From Deltaproteobacteria bacterium tcs-42 (GTDB lineage Bacteria; Desulfobacterota; Desulfuromonadia; Desulfuromonadales; Geopsychrobacteraceae), in assembly GCA_002049545.1 (NCBI GenBank), contig LLYT01000004.1, positions 1-59,373 of the forward strand: a stretch of 59,373 nucleotides of DNA. The letters run 5' to 3'. The position numbers and the translations under genes were made by a program. Of the stretch, positions 17,089 to 25,806 are shown piece after piece (the first letter of the stretch is position 1; each line of letters begins with the position of its first letter). The notes under the pieces are model-generated. The model saw nothing but the letters and a program-made list of their open reading frames with translations, did not search any database and was not told where the DNA came from.

Positions 17089-17933
17089 AGTCTTTTTTCG
17101 AACGTTTTTCTGCAACCGGATATATCTGTGCCCACCGCGGAGCCCGATCTATTGCTCCGGAAAATACCCGTATGGCATTGGATAAAGGGCGCAACTGTGG
17201 TGCTGATCTTTTGGAGATAGATGTTCAGGCGACCGCTGACGGGGAATTGGTTCTGTTTCACGACCATACCCTTGAGCGTACAACCGATATCGCAACGTGT
17301 TCAAAATTCTCAGCTCGTACCCCCTGGAACCTCGCAGAATTTACCAATTCAGAGTTGCAGGAACTGGATGCGGGTTCCTGGTTCCTGCAGTCGGATCCTT
17401 TTGGTACCGTAGCGTCGGGGGATGTTTTAAGCGCCGATTTTCCAGTTATCAGAAGGCAGCAGATTCCGCGGTTACATGATGTATTGATCGATTGTCGTGA
17501 GAACGAATTTCCGGTTAATCTGGAGATTAAAGATCAAACTGGAACGGCCGCAGATGCAACGATCGTCAACCAGATTCTCGATTTGATTAAAGCGACCGGC
17601 ACCGAACATCTGGTGTTACTCTCTTCTTTTAATCACGAGTATCTGCGTCAGGCCAAGCAGCTTCATTCAGCCATGGCCATAGCGGCTTTGGTAGAAGAAA
17701 AACATCCTGATGACCTTGTTGCTTATCTGCATGACCTGGATGTGGATGCCTACCACCCCGATCAGTTGATCACCGATAGTGTGTTGATCAAACAGCTGGC
17801 AGATTTGGGGATACGGGTCAATCTCTGGACCGTTAATGATCTTGAACGAGCACACTATTTTATCGAAGCGGGAGCCACTTTTATCTGCACCGATTGGCCG
17901 CAAAGCATGTCTGGCGGTGGTCATTCTCCTTGA
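17082..17933 (+). CDS. Glycerophosphodiester phosphodiesterase
   Basis: A 283-residue GDPD with CAHRGARSIAPENTRMAL (the HR catalytic motif and first metal residues), LLEIDVQATADGELVLFHDHTLERTT (ExD and the catalytic histidine HDH), LEIK at the fourth strand, and LWTVND near the end. The enzyme splits deacylated phospholipid head groups into an alcohol and glycerol-3-phosphate. No signal peptide, so cytoplasmic. I chose GTG 17082, which overlaps the preceding stop; TTG 17085 is equally possible, while the longer frame to 17010 reads over the upstream gene. Confidence 0.88.
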   Translation: MLKSFFERFSATGYICAHRGARSIAPENTRMALDKGRNCGADLLEIDVQATADGELVLFHDHTLERTTDIATCSKFSARTPWNLAEFTNSELQELDAGSWFLQSDPFGTVASGDVLSADFPVIRRQQIPRLHDVLIDCRENEFPVNLEIKDQTGTAADATIVNQILDLIKATGTEHLVLLSSFNHEYLRQAKQLHSAMAIAALVEEKHPDDLVAYLHDLDVDAYHPDQLITDSVLIKQLADLGIRVNLWTVNDLERAHYFIEAGATFICTDWPQSMSGGGHSP

Positions 17934-17997
17934 GTTTCATCCCGCTTCGTGATAGAAGCACTGACCTGTTCAAGTTGCAAACCGGGACAATTTTGAG

Positions 17998-18480
17998 ATG
18001 GTGACAGTTGAACAAGATCGGTTCTTTATGCAAGCGGCTCTGGAAGAAGCTGCTGTCGCGCAAAGTCTGGGAGAAGTCCCGATCGGGGCGGTTGTGGTGT
18101 TTGATGGTGAAATTGTCGGACGAGGCCATAACCTGCGTGAGACCAGCAACGATCCAACTACCCATGCTGAAATCATGGCGATCCGGCAGGCGGCAAAAAA
18201 ACTGAACTCGTGGCGGTTGCTCGATTGTACTTTGTATGTCACGCTGGAGCCCTGTGTTATGTGTATGGGGGCAATCATTCTGGCACGAATCCCTTATCTG
18301 GTCTTTGGCTGCCGTGACCCCAAAGTTGGTGCTGTCGGCTCAATCTATAATTTTGCTGAAGATCAGCGTTTTAACCATCGGGTTCAGGTTCGAGAGGGTG
18401 TTCTGCAAACCGAATGCAGCACTCAGCTTAGTAACTTTTTCAGGAAATTAAGGGCAGAGAAAAAACAACTAAAAGAATAA
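17998..18480 (+). CDS. tadA: tRNA-specific adenosine deaminase
   Basis: A 160-residue zinc deaminase that converts the wobble adenosine 34 of tRNA-Arg(ACG) to inosine. It has HAEIMAIRQA (zinc histidine and proton-shuttle glutamate) and PCVMCMGAIILARI (two zinc cysteines). VPIGAVVVFDGEIVG at the N-terminus is the typical TadA first strand. It is followed three bases later by a tRNA-Ser gene, a frequent arrangement in deltaproteobacteria. Confidence 0.93.
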   Translation: MVTVEQDRFFMQAALEEAAVAQSLGEVPIGAVVVFDGEIVGRGHNLRETSNDPTTHAEIMAIRQAAKKLNSWRLLDCTLYVTLEPCVMCMGAIILARIPYLVFGCRDPKVGAVGSIYNFAEDQRFNHRVQVREGVLQTECSTQLSNFFRKLRAEKKQLKE

Positions 18481-18483
18481 TAC

Positions 18484-18572
<89 letters not shown>

Positions 18573-18710
18573 TTATTTTGCAGAATCTCAACAGGGATTC
18601 GAAGCGGAGCGAGCGCTGACTGAATGTCAGAAAAGCGGCCAGGGATGGCCGCGTCAGCGAGTGCAGGGGAGCCGACGCAGGAACCGGTGTGATGCCGGTG
18701 ACGAAGTGGG

Positions 18711-18735
18711 CGAATCCCACCCTCTCCGCCAGTTA
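18711..18735 (+). repeat. Duplicate of the tRNA-Ser 3' end
   Basis: 25 bases (CGAATCCCACCCTCTCCGCC plus AGTTA) exactly repeat 18551-18575, i.e. half of the T arm, the acceptor 3' strand, CCA absent only in part, and five flanking bases. The two copies are 160 bases apart. The interval 18576-18710 is GC-rich with several short inverted repeats and no gene. Such tail copies arise from site-specific integration at a tRNA or from tRNA-tail repeat elements. Confidence 0.85.
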
Positions 18736-18737
18736 AA

Positions 18738-18777
18738 ACAAGGGGTTAGCGACTTATGGCTAGCCCCTTGTTTTTTT
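18738..18777 (+). terminator. Rho-independent terminator after tRNA-Ser
   Basis: ACAAGGGGTTAGC pairs with GCTAGCCCCTTGT (one G-T pair) across an 8-base loop and is followed by seven T. It would end the tadA-tRNA transcript and lies after the duplicated tRNA tail. Confidence 0.9.
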
Positions 18778-18917
18778 ATGGCCACACCTGCAAGGGTTGC
18801 AAAACCTGGGATTTCTATCCGCTACCCCCCCCCTCCAGTGTCGTATCCCCCATGAACTGTCGGTACTTGCCGATTCTTTTATATTAAGGGTTGACAAGAG
18901 ATCACTACCTCCCTTAG

Positions 18918-18995
18918 TTTGGTCCTACCACCAAGTCGATAACAATGGTTTCAACTGAAAATAAATGGTTTTACTGTTTTTTGGTAGGTCCAAAA
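18918..18995. promoter_or_regulatory. Twin operator sites upstream of the GntR gene
   Basis: TTTGGTCCTACCACC (18918-18932) contains the palindrome TGGTCCTACCA. TTTTGGTAGGTCCAAAA (18979-18995) is a second palindrome, its reverse strand reading TTGGACCTACCAA. The TGGTNNNACCA core is the known form of sites for FadR-subfamily GntR regulators (PdhR, LldR). Copy 2 ends 10 bases before the ATG at 19006, so autoregulation is likely. Confidence 0.65.
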
Positions 18996-19005
18996 GTGGG
19001 ATAGT

Positions 19006-19740
19006 ATGGGGAATAATCAACTTTTCACACCAGCTCAAACCGGGCGGGCAAGCGAAGATATCGCTCTGCAGATTGAGGCAGCTATCCTTGGCGAAAAAAT
19101 CTTGCCGGGCGAGCGGTTGCCGAGCGAACGGGAACTCCAGGCACAATTTCAAACCGGACGTGGCGTGATCCGCGAAGTCGTTCATGCCCTTAAACAAAAA
19201 GGGTTGGTTGAAATTCGCAAAGGGGGTAAGGGGGGCGCTTACGTCAAAAAGGTTGATGTTGTCAACGCTGGTGAATCTCTGAGTCTGTTCCTGAAGCAGA
19301 ACCGTGTTGACATCGATCAAATTGTCGAATTTCGCGAAAGTCTGGACCGAACTATTACAACTTTGGCCATTGCCCGGGCAGACAGGGACAAAAAACAGCA
19401 GCTCGTCACCGCAACGGAAAAGCTCAGAGATTTTCTTGAACAACCGGAACCGGACCTGGAGCAGCTGGGAGAGTTGGACCGGAATCTCAACATACGCCTG
19501 GCGCAGATGACCGGGAATCAGATCTTTGAATGGGTTATGCGGGCATTGCAGTCAGGCTTCAGCTCCAAAGATTATACCCTCTACGAAGACCGGGAGTTTC
19601 GCGAAAAGACCATCGAAAACTGGTGCGAAACGGCTCGCCATATTGCCGCCAATGAGCCATCGAAAGCCCTGTTGTCGACCAGCGCCCACTACCTGTTGTT
19701 ACAGCAGCTCGTGGCGCGAAAAAAAAACGGAACCACTTGA
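19006..19740 (+). CDS. GntR family regulator (FadR/FCD subfamily)
   Basis: A 244-residue protein with an N-terminal GntR winged helix (LPGERLPSERELQAQFQTGRGVIREVVHALKQKGLVEIR split over residues 38-75; ERLPSERELQ is the hallmark) and a C-terminal all-helical FCD ligand domain. FCD regulators sense carboxylic acids. It precedes betA by 75 bases on the same strand and likely regulates the choline pathway, a role usually held by the TetR protein BetI; the replacement is notable. Ribosome site weak (GTGGGA). Confidence 0.88.
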   Translation: MGNNQLFTPAQTGRASEDIALQIEAAILGEKILPGERLPSERELQAQFQTGRGVIREVVHALKQKGLVEIRKGGKGGAYVKKVDVVNAGESLSLFLKQNRVDIDQIVEFRESLDRTITTLAIARADRDKKQQLVTATEKLRDFLEQPEPDLEQLGELDRNLNIRLAQMTGNQIFEWVMRALQSGFSSKDYTLYEDREFREKTIENWCETARHIAANEPSKALLSTSAHYLLLQQLVARKKNGTT

Positions 19741-19814
19741 AATTCACTCCCACAACAACTTGACTTTAGTTATTAATAACCACCCTTTTACGGCACTTAT
19801 TAAGGAGAGCAGCT

Positions 19815-21473
19815 ATGAAGAAGCCATCCTATGATTACATTATCGTTGGCGGTGGATCGGCCGGAAGTGTTCTGGCCAACCGTCTGAGCGCCAACCCGAA
19901 ACATCGGGTGCTGCTGCTTGAAGCGGGAAAACCTGACTACCGCTGGGATTTCCGTATCCACATGCCGGCAGCCTTAACTTACCTGTTGACCGATAAAACC
20001 TACAACTGGCTGTACGAGTCAGAGCCCGAGCCGCAAATGGACAATCGCCGTGTAGCCCAGCCGCGCGGCAAGGTGCTGGGCGGTTCGAGCGCTATCAACG
20101 GGATGATTTATATCCGCGGCAACGCCATGGATTATGAAAAATGGAGTGCCAACGAGGGGCTTGAAAACTGGGATTATGCCCACTGCCTCCCCTATTTCCG
20201 TAAATTTGAAACCCGCCTGCAGGGGGCCGATGAATATCACGGCTCGAACGGCCCGCTCTGCATATCAACCGCTGAGTGCGACAATCCCCTGTTCAAGGCC
20301 TTTTTTAATGCGGCGGAGCAGGCCGGATATCCCCTCACCGATGATGTCAATGGTTACCAGCAGGAAGGTTTCGGAAAGTTCGATCAGAACATCTACCGTG
20401 CCAGGCGACACAATGCCGCACGGGCTTACGTCCATCCGGTCAAGAATCGTTCCAATCTGACCGTGAAATGCCGGGCGATGGTCAACCGGGTGCTGTTTGA
20501 GGGGAAGAAGGCTGTCGGTGTTGAATATACCAGGGGGAAAAAGACCCATCATGTTTACGGCGGCGAAATTATCTCTTGTGGAGGGGCGATCAACTCTCCG
20601 CAGTTGCTGCAACTTTCGGGTGTCGGTCATGGTGATGAGCTGGAGAAGCTCGGTATTGATGTGGTCAAGGACCTGCCGGGCGTCGGCGAGAATTTGCAGG
20701 ATCACCTTGAACTCTATGTGCAGTACGCCTGCAAACAACCGGTCAGCATGTACCCGGCTCTCAAGTGGTACAACCAGCCGAAAATCGGTTTCGACTGGCT
20801 CTTCCGCCGCAAGGGGGCGGCGGCGACCAATCACTTCGAGGCCGGCGGTTTTATCCGCGGCAACGACCGTGTTGAATACCCCAACTTGCAGTTTCACTTT
20901 CTACCGATAGCCATCCGTTACGACGGTTCGGCTCAGGCCCAGGGACATGGTTTTCAGCTCCATGTCGGCCCGATGAATACCGATGTGCGGGGCCACGTCA
21001 AGATCAAGTCTGCGCAGGCCGGGGACTACCCGGAGATATTTTTCAACTACCTGTCGACCGAACAGGAACGCCGTGAATGGGTCGAGGCGATCCGTTGTTC
21101 GCGAGATATCATCGGCCAGACCGGTTTTGACGGGTTGCGTGGCGAAGAGTTGTCGCCGGGCCCGGAGGCCCAGAGCGATGAAGAAATTCTCGACTTTGTT
21201 GCCCGCGAAGGGGAGAGTGCCTATCATCCAAGCTGCACCTGCAAAATGGGATATGACGACATGGCGGTCGTCGATAAAGAGCTCAGGGTTCATGGCGTTG
21301 AGAACCTGCGGGTTGTTGATGCTTCGGTCTTCCCGTCGATCACCAACGGAAATATTTACGCCCCGGTGATGATGGTGGCCGAAAAAGCGGCCGATATGAT
21401 TCTTGGTAATACCCCGGAGGCCCCATCATCGGCACCTTTTTACCGCCAGCAAAACAAGGAAGACAACACATGA
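19815..21473 (+). CDS. betA: Choline dehydrogenase
   Basis: A 552-residue GMC flavoprotein: YIIVGGGSAGSVLANRLS is the FAD dinucleotide fold, PRGKVLGGSSAINGMIYIRG the GMC signature 1, and SCGGAINSPQLLQLSGVG signature 2. C-terminal YHPSCTCKMG contains the catalytic histidine region and NGNIYAPVMMVAEKAAD the end motif. It oxidises choline to betaine aldehyde, passing electrons to the respiratory chain. AAGGAG precedes ATG. It overlaps betB by four bases (ATGA). Oxidation of choline without oxygen implies another electron acceptor in this presumed anaerobe. Confidence 0.92.
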   Translation: MKKPSYDYIIVGGGSAGSVLANRLSANPKHRVLLLEAGKPDYRWDFRIHMPAALTYLLTDKTYNWLYESEPEPQMDNRRVAQPRGKVLGGSSAINGMIYIRGNAMDYEKWSANEGLENWDYAHCLPYFRKFETRLQGADEYHGSNGPLCISTAECDNPLFKAFFNAAEQAGYPLTDDVNGYQQEGFGKFDQNIYRARRHNAARAYVHPVKNRSNLTVKCRAMVNRVLFEGKKAVGVEYTRGKKTHHVYGGEIISCGGAINSPQLLQLSGVGHGDELEKLGIDVVKDLPGVGENLQDHLELYVQYACKQPVSMYPALKWYNQPKIGFDWLFRRKGAAATNHFEAGGFIRGNDRVEYPNLQFHFLPIAIRYDGSAQAQGHGFQLHVGPMNTDVRGHVKIKSAQAGDYPEIFFNYLSTEQERREWVEAIRCSRDIIGQTGFDGLRGEELSPGPEAQSDEEILDFVAREGESAYHPSCTCKMGYDDMAVVDKELRVHGVENLRVVDASVFPSITNGNIYAPVMMVAEKAADMILGNTPEAPSSAPFYRQQNKEDNT

Positions 21474-22951
21474 AAATTAAAAGAGAACAGATGTACATCG
21501 ACGGGCAATGGGTCGCAGCAGCGGCCGGCGCGACACGGCAGATTATCAATCCGGCCAATCAGCAAATCATCGCTGAGGTTGCCGAGGGTGACCGTGACGA
21601 TGCCCGGGCCGCGATTGGTGCCGCCCGTAAGGCCTTCGATCACGGTGACTGGCCCGATTTACCGGGGGCGGAACGGGCAAGATTCGTCTTTCGCCTGGCC
21701 GACCTGATCGAGCAGAACCGGGAAGAACTGGCCGAACTGGAATCGCTGGACACCGGGAAAACCGTCGAGGAAAGCCGCTGGGACATGGACGATATCGCCG
21801 GGATATTTCGCTATTATGCCGGACTGGCCGACAAGGACGCCGGCGATGTCATCGACTCCCCAAACCCCAACGCCAGCAGCAGGGTGGTGCGCGAGCCGAT
21901 CGGCGTCTGCGGGCAGATATCGCCCTGGAATTATCCGCTGCTGCAGGCGGCCTGGAAACTCGCCCCGGCCCTGACGGCTGGTTGTACGGTGGTCATCAAA
22001 CCGAGTGAAATCACCCCACTGACGACCCTGAAAATCACCGAGTTGTGCATCGAAGCCGACTTCCCCGCCGGCGTGGTCAATACCGTGCTCGGTCCCGGTG
22101 CCAGTGTTGGTGCCGAGTTGTCCGAAAACGATCAGGTCGACCTGATCTCCTTTACCGGCGGCATTGAAACCGGTAAGAAGATCATGCGCGCTGCCAGCGG
22201 TAACGTGAAAAAAATCGCCCTCGAACTGGGGGGGAAAAACCCGCATATCATCTTTGCCGATGCCGACCTGGAAACCGCCCTCGACCAGGTGCTCAACGGG
22301 GTTTTCTTTCACGCCGGGCAGATTTGTTCCGCCGGAACCCGCCTGATGCTCGAAGCATCGATCCACGACTCCTTTGTCGCTGCTCTCAAGGAGAGGATGG
22401 CAAATATCACGATTGGCGACGCTTTTGCCGATACCACCCAGATGGGACCGTTGATCTCGGCTGAACACCGGAGTAAGATTGAAAATTACGTCCAGATTGG
22501 TCTGGATGAAGGGGCACTCCTTGAACTTGGCGGGCAGAGACCGGATGGTGCCGAACTGCAGAACGGGTTTTTCTATCAACCCACCCTGTTTACCGGCTGC
22601 CGCAGCGCGATGCGGATCGTGCAGGAGGAGGCCTTCGGACCGATTATCACGGTCGAGAAATTCACCCGGGAAGATGAAGTGATCGCCGCGGCCAACAGCA
22701 CAATCTATGGCCTTGCCGCGGGATTCTGGACAGAAGATGGCGGACGAATCCACCGGCTGAGCAGGGCACTGCGCTTCGGCACGGTCTGGGTCAACGATTT
22801 CAACTTCTATTTCACTCAAGCTCCCTGGGGCGGCTACAAGCAGTCCGGCTTCGGTCGTGAACTCGGTCGTATGGGGCTGGAGGAATATACCGAAGTCAAA
22901 CATATTTATCAGAATTATCAGCCTGAAGCCCTTAACTGGTTTGGCTGCTGA
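21470..22951 (+). CDS. betB: Betaine aldehyde dehydrogenase
   Basis: A 493-residue NAD-dependent aldehyde dehydrogenase. SPWNYPLLQAAWKLAPAL, ALELGGKNPHIIFADAD (catalytic glutamate) and FFHAGQICSAGTRLML (catalytic cysteine) are present, and the C-terminus has WGGYKQSGFGRELG. Motifs and coupling to betA support conversion of betaine aldehyde to glycine betaine, an osmoprotectant or a substrate. Typical length for BetB. Confidence 0.92.
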   Translation: MKIKREQMYIDGQWVAAAAGATRQIINPANQQIIAEVAEGDRDDARAAIGAARKAFDHGDWPDLPGAERARFVFRLADLIEQNREELAELESLDTGKTVEESRWDMDDIAGIFRYYAGLADKDAGDVIDSPNPNASSRVVREPIGVCGQISPWNYPLLQAAWKLAPALTAGCTVVIKPSEITPLTTLKITELCIEADFPAGVVNTVLGPGASVGAELSENDQVDLISFTGGIETGKKIMRAASGNVKKIALELGGKNPHIIFADADLETALDQVLNGVFFHAGQICSAGTRLMLEASIHDSFVAALKERMANITIGDAFADTTQMGPLISAEHRSKIENYVQIGLDEGALLELGGQRPDGAELQNGFFYQPTLFTGCRSAMRIVQEEAFGPIITVEKFTREDEVIAAANSTIYGLAAGFWTEDGGRIHRLSRALRFGTVWVNDFNFYFTQAPWGGYKQSGFGRELGRMGLEEYTEVKHIYQNYQPEALNWFGC

Positions 22952-22995
22952 GATTCATACTGGACAATTTTTTTAACCCAAACGAAGGAGTTTAA

Positions 22996-23946
22996 ATGAT
23001 GATTACAGCAAGACGAACATCGATTGTTACTCTAGTGATTATGGCCTTATTGCTGCTCCCCGGCATCTCTATGGCGGCGCAGAAAATACGGTTTGCCAGT
23101 GTCAGCTGGCCCGGGGTCTCTGTGAAAACCGAGCTGGGGGTCAATGTTCTCAACAGCCTTGGTTATCAAGCCAGCAATACCGCTTTGTCGGTGCCTATGA
23201 TTTATAAAGCGCTGGAATCTGATGACATTGACATTTTTCTCGGCAACTGGATGCCCTCAATGAAAGGCATTGCCGACAAGTTTTTTAATAATGGTTCGGT
23301 CATCAAGTCCGTTGCCAACATGCCGGGGGCTAAATACACCCTGGCGGCCCCGACTTACGTGATCGAAGGGGGACTGAAAGACTTTTCCGATATCGCTAAA
23401 TTTGCCGACAAGCTGGATCATAAAATTTACGGAATTGAGCCGGGCAACGACGGTAATCAGATTATTCGGGGCCTTATTGATGAGAACCAATTCGGCCTTG
23501 GCGACTTCGAGCTCGTTGAAACCAGTGTCTCAATCATGCTGGCGGAAGTGAAAACGTTCACGCAGGAAGGGAAGTGGATTGTTTTTCTCGGCTGGGCACC
23601 CCACTACATGAACAACATCATTGATATGCAGTATCTGACCGGAAGCACGGCGGAGACCTTCGGGACAAACGATGGTACGGCGACAGTTTATACCAATATC
23701 CGCAAGGGCTTTAGTGAAGAACAGCCCAATGTCGCACGTTTTCTCAAGAATTTTACCTTTCCTATTCCGATGATGAACGAAATTCTGCAACTGCTTAACG
23801 ACGACAGCGGTCTGGACTACAGTGAAGCCGGTCTGTTGTGGATCAAGAACAATCCCGATATTTACCGCAGCTGGTTGGATGGGGTCAGCACCGTTGATGG
23901 AAAACCGGCGCTGCCGGTATTTGAACAATACCTGCGGACGCTTTAG
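22996..23946 (+). CDS. Choline/glycine betaine ABC transporter substrate-binding protein
   Basis: A 316-residue periplasmic protein with a signal peptide (TSIVTLVIMALLLLPGISMA, cut near residue 28) and an OpuAC-type fold. Aromatic residues in SVSWPGVSVKTELG, FLGNWMPSMKG and FLGWAPHYMN fit the aromatic cage that holds quaternary ammonium; the pattern resembles ChoX. AAGGAG precedes ATG. No ATPase or permease gene follows, so it must share a transporter encoded elsewhere. It probably supplies choline to BetA/BetB. Confidence 0.88.
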   Translation: MMITARRTSIVTLVIMALLLLPGISMAAQKIRFASVSWPGVSVKTELGVNVLNSLGYQASNTALSVPMIYKALESDDIDIFLGNWMPSMKGIADKFFNNGSVIKSVANMPGAKYTLAAPTYVIEGGLKDFSDIAKFADKLDHKIYGIEPGNDGNQIIRGLIDENQFGLGDFELVETSVSIMLAEVKTFTQEGKWIVFLGWAPHYMNNIIDMQYLTGSTAETFGTNDGTATVYTNIRKGFSEEQPNVARFLKNFTFPIPMMNEILQLLNDDSGLDYSEAGLLWIKNNPDIYRSWLDGVSTVDGKPALPVFEQYLRTL

Positions 23947-23986
23947 CCCTGAAAATTTTCCTGTTCAGGCTTTGAGCTACAGACCT

Positions 23987-24014
23987 CGGGGGAGGCGGTT
24001 GACCGCCTCCCCCG
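23987..24014. terminator. Strong GC hairpin after the binding protein gene
   Basis: A perfect 12-pair stem (CGGGGGAGGCGG / CCGCCTCCCCCG) with TTGA loop, 40 bases after the stop at 23946. No T-run follows, so termination or mRNA 3'-end protection are both possible. Confidence 0.6.
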
Positions 24015-24056
24015 GGAGTATGTCATGACTCTTATCAGGTGGTGATCGGGTGAAGG

Positions 24057-24437
24057 ATGAAAAAATTTGTCATTAGCAGAAATATTCTGATTTCCTGTGG
24101 CGGGGTCTGGTTGTTTGAATTCTTTTTGGACTACAAGTTGCCGGAAGAAAATAATTTACTTCTGTTTTTCGTCGCGATTCCTGTGGTGTGGGTCACCATA
24201 AGTCAAATGTGGACATCCTTCAGCTATCGGGAAATTGATACCCCTTTGCTGCTATTTTGCACCCATGTTCTGAGCATAATGATGCTGTTTGGAACGGTTT
24301 TTCTGGTCAGCGCCGTATTAAACTCGATCTCTGATAACCTTGATCTTATTGGCATCATCTCATTCCATCTTGTCGGCTGGACAGTTATTGCCGCAATGGT
24401 TATGTACGATGTCGTTGATTCCAGAAGATCGCTCTGA
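24057..24437 (+). CDS. Small four-helix membrane protein, unknown
   Basis: A 126-residue protein with about four hydrophobic helices (ILISCGGVWLFEFF, LLLFFVAIPVVWVTI, VLSIMMLFGTVFLVSAVL, FHLVGWTVIAAMVMYDVV). A GAAGG ribosome site is six bases from ATG. I do not recognise the family. It is separated from the betaine-binding protein gene by a strong hairpin, so functional coupling is doubtful. No conserved polar motif is evident. Confidence 0.7.
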   Translation: MKKFVISRNILISCGGVWLFEFFLDYKLPEENNLLLFFVAIPVVWVTISQMWTSFSYREIDTPLLLFCTHVLSIMMLFGTVFLVSAVLNSISDNLDLIGIISFHLVGWTVIAAMVMYDVVDSRRSL

Positions 24438-24544
24438 GCAATTCCGCACGTGAGAAACGGGACGTCGGAATTATAAATTTCGCCGACCAAACCACCCTTC
24501 CCGCCAGAATAAACACGTTAGCGTTACATTGCTGACCCCTTGAT

Positions 24545-24588
24545 TGACGCACTCGCAAAAAACCATTGGCTGGCTATTGGCCGTTTTT
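24545..24588 (-). repeat. Dispersed repeat, copy 2 (inverted)
   Basis: Read on the minus strand this is a TAGCCAGCCAATGG..TTTTTTGCGAGTGCGTCA version of the dispersed repeat at 9971. With copy 3 it flanks the sigma-54 activator gene in inverted orientation. Confidence 0.7.
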
Positions 24589-24627
24589 AAGAACGATAGT
24601 TGTTAAATCTCAAATATTTGTGATTTT

Positions 24628-24670
24628 AATGTGTCCAAATATTGACACATTATAGAGAATATATTATTGT
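24628..24670 (+). promoter_or_regulatory. Promoter with overlapping inverted repeat
   Basis: TTGACA (24642-24647), 17 bases, TATTGT (24665-24670) form a sigma-70-like promoter for the downstream activator gene. The inverted repeat AATGTGTC / GACACATT (24628-24651, 8-base spacer) overlaps the -35 box, a place where a repressor or autoregulator would act. Confidence 0.6.
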
Positions 24671-24691
24671 GAACTCATCTTTTGTGGTCTC

Positions 24692-25760
24692 GTGTCAAAA
24701 TTCCATTCTTTTAGATCGGATTTCATAAATATGGTTGCTAATCAAGGATTCGGGGGGATGATTGGTCATTCTCCACAGATGCTGGAGCTTTTTGAGTTGA
24801 TTTCCTGTGTCGCGGAAGATGGCGAGAGTACGGTTCTTATTCAGGGGCAAAGCGGTACGGGAAAAGAGCTGATCGCTCGGGCCATCCATGAAAAGAGTCT
24901 GCGCAAGTCCTCTCACTTTGTCCCGGTCAATTGTGCGGCGATTCCTGATGAGCTTCTGGAAAGTGAACTGTTCGGTTATGTCAAAGGGGCTTTTACTGGC
25001 GCTCAGCAATCGAAAACAGGGCGTGTTCAGCTCGCTGATGGCGGGACCCTGTTTCTGGATGAAATCGGTGACATGAAGTCGAGTCTGCAGGCGAAACTGC
25101 TGCGTGTCATTCAGGAGCGTGAAGTTGAACAGGTTGGGGGGGATCAAGCCGATCAAGGTTGATGTGCGGATCATTGCGGCAACCCATCAGAATTTGGAAG
25201 AACTGGTTGCTGCGGGGCAATTTCGTGAAGATCTGTATTATCGCCTTGCGGTGATTCCGCTGATTGCTCCACCTTTATGTGAGCGGCCGGATGATATCGC
25301 TTTATTGATTGAACGTTTTATTGACCGTTTCAGTCGGCGCAAAACGGACAAGCGCACAACCATTGACCCTGTTGCCATGCAAAGTTTGCGATCTTACAGT
25401 TGGCCGGGCAATGTCCGCGAGCTGGAAAACTTGATGCAACGTCTGGTTATTCTGCACCGGGGGAAGCGGGTTACGTTAAAAGAATTACCTGAGAAATATC
25501 GCTGTGTGGAGGTCAAAACGGAAGAAATTTCATCGCCGCCAAGCGAGACTGGCGAACCACCATTTTCCTCAGCCTCTCCGGAGACAGAATGGTCTGATGA
25601 TGGGTTGGATTTCAATGGTTTGATCAGTGAATTTGAAGATCGTCTGATTCTTCAAGCACTCAGTCGAACCGGTGGAAATAAAAAAGAAGCGGCACGAATG
25701 CTTAACCTGAAGCGTACGACGTTGATTGAAAAGATAAAGAAGAAAAATCTGCCAGTATAA
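24692..25760 (+). pseudogene. Sigma-54 dependent transcriptional activator, frameshifted
   Basis: Two frames together encode one AAA+ activator of about 355 residues without a sensory domain. The first part has Walker A ([15 protein letters not shown]), GAFTGA ([12 protein letters not shown]) and Walker B ([11 protein letters not shown]). The second resumes at [17 protein letters not shown] and ends in a Fis-type HTH (GGNKKEAARMLNLKRTTLIEK). The shift occurs in a run of seven G at 25136-25142 where six would keep the frame ([13 protein letters not shown]). The first frame stops at 25162. Start GTG 24692 or ATG 24731. A sequencing error, a slippage-controlled switch or a true mutation would look the same. 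Its target genes are unknown. Confidence 0.8.
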
Positions 25761-25798
25761 GCTAAGCCATCTAATTCTTTTTTGCGAGTGCTTCAGAT
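25757..25798 (+). repeat. Dispersed repeat, copy 3
   Basis: TAAGCTAAGCCATCTAATTC, a T-run and GCGAGTGCTTCA: a diverged copy starting at the activator stop codon and ending just before the chemotaxis cluster. Opposite in orientation to copy 2 at 24545. Confidence 0.65.
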
Positions 25799-25806
25799 AT
25801 AAAAGG

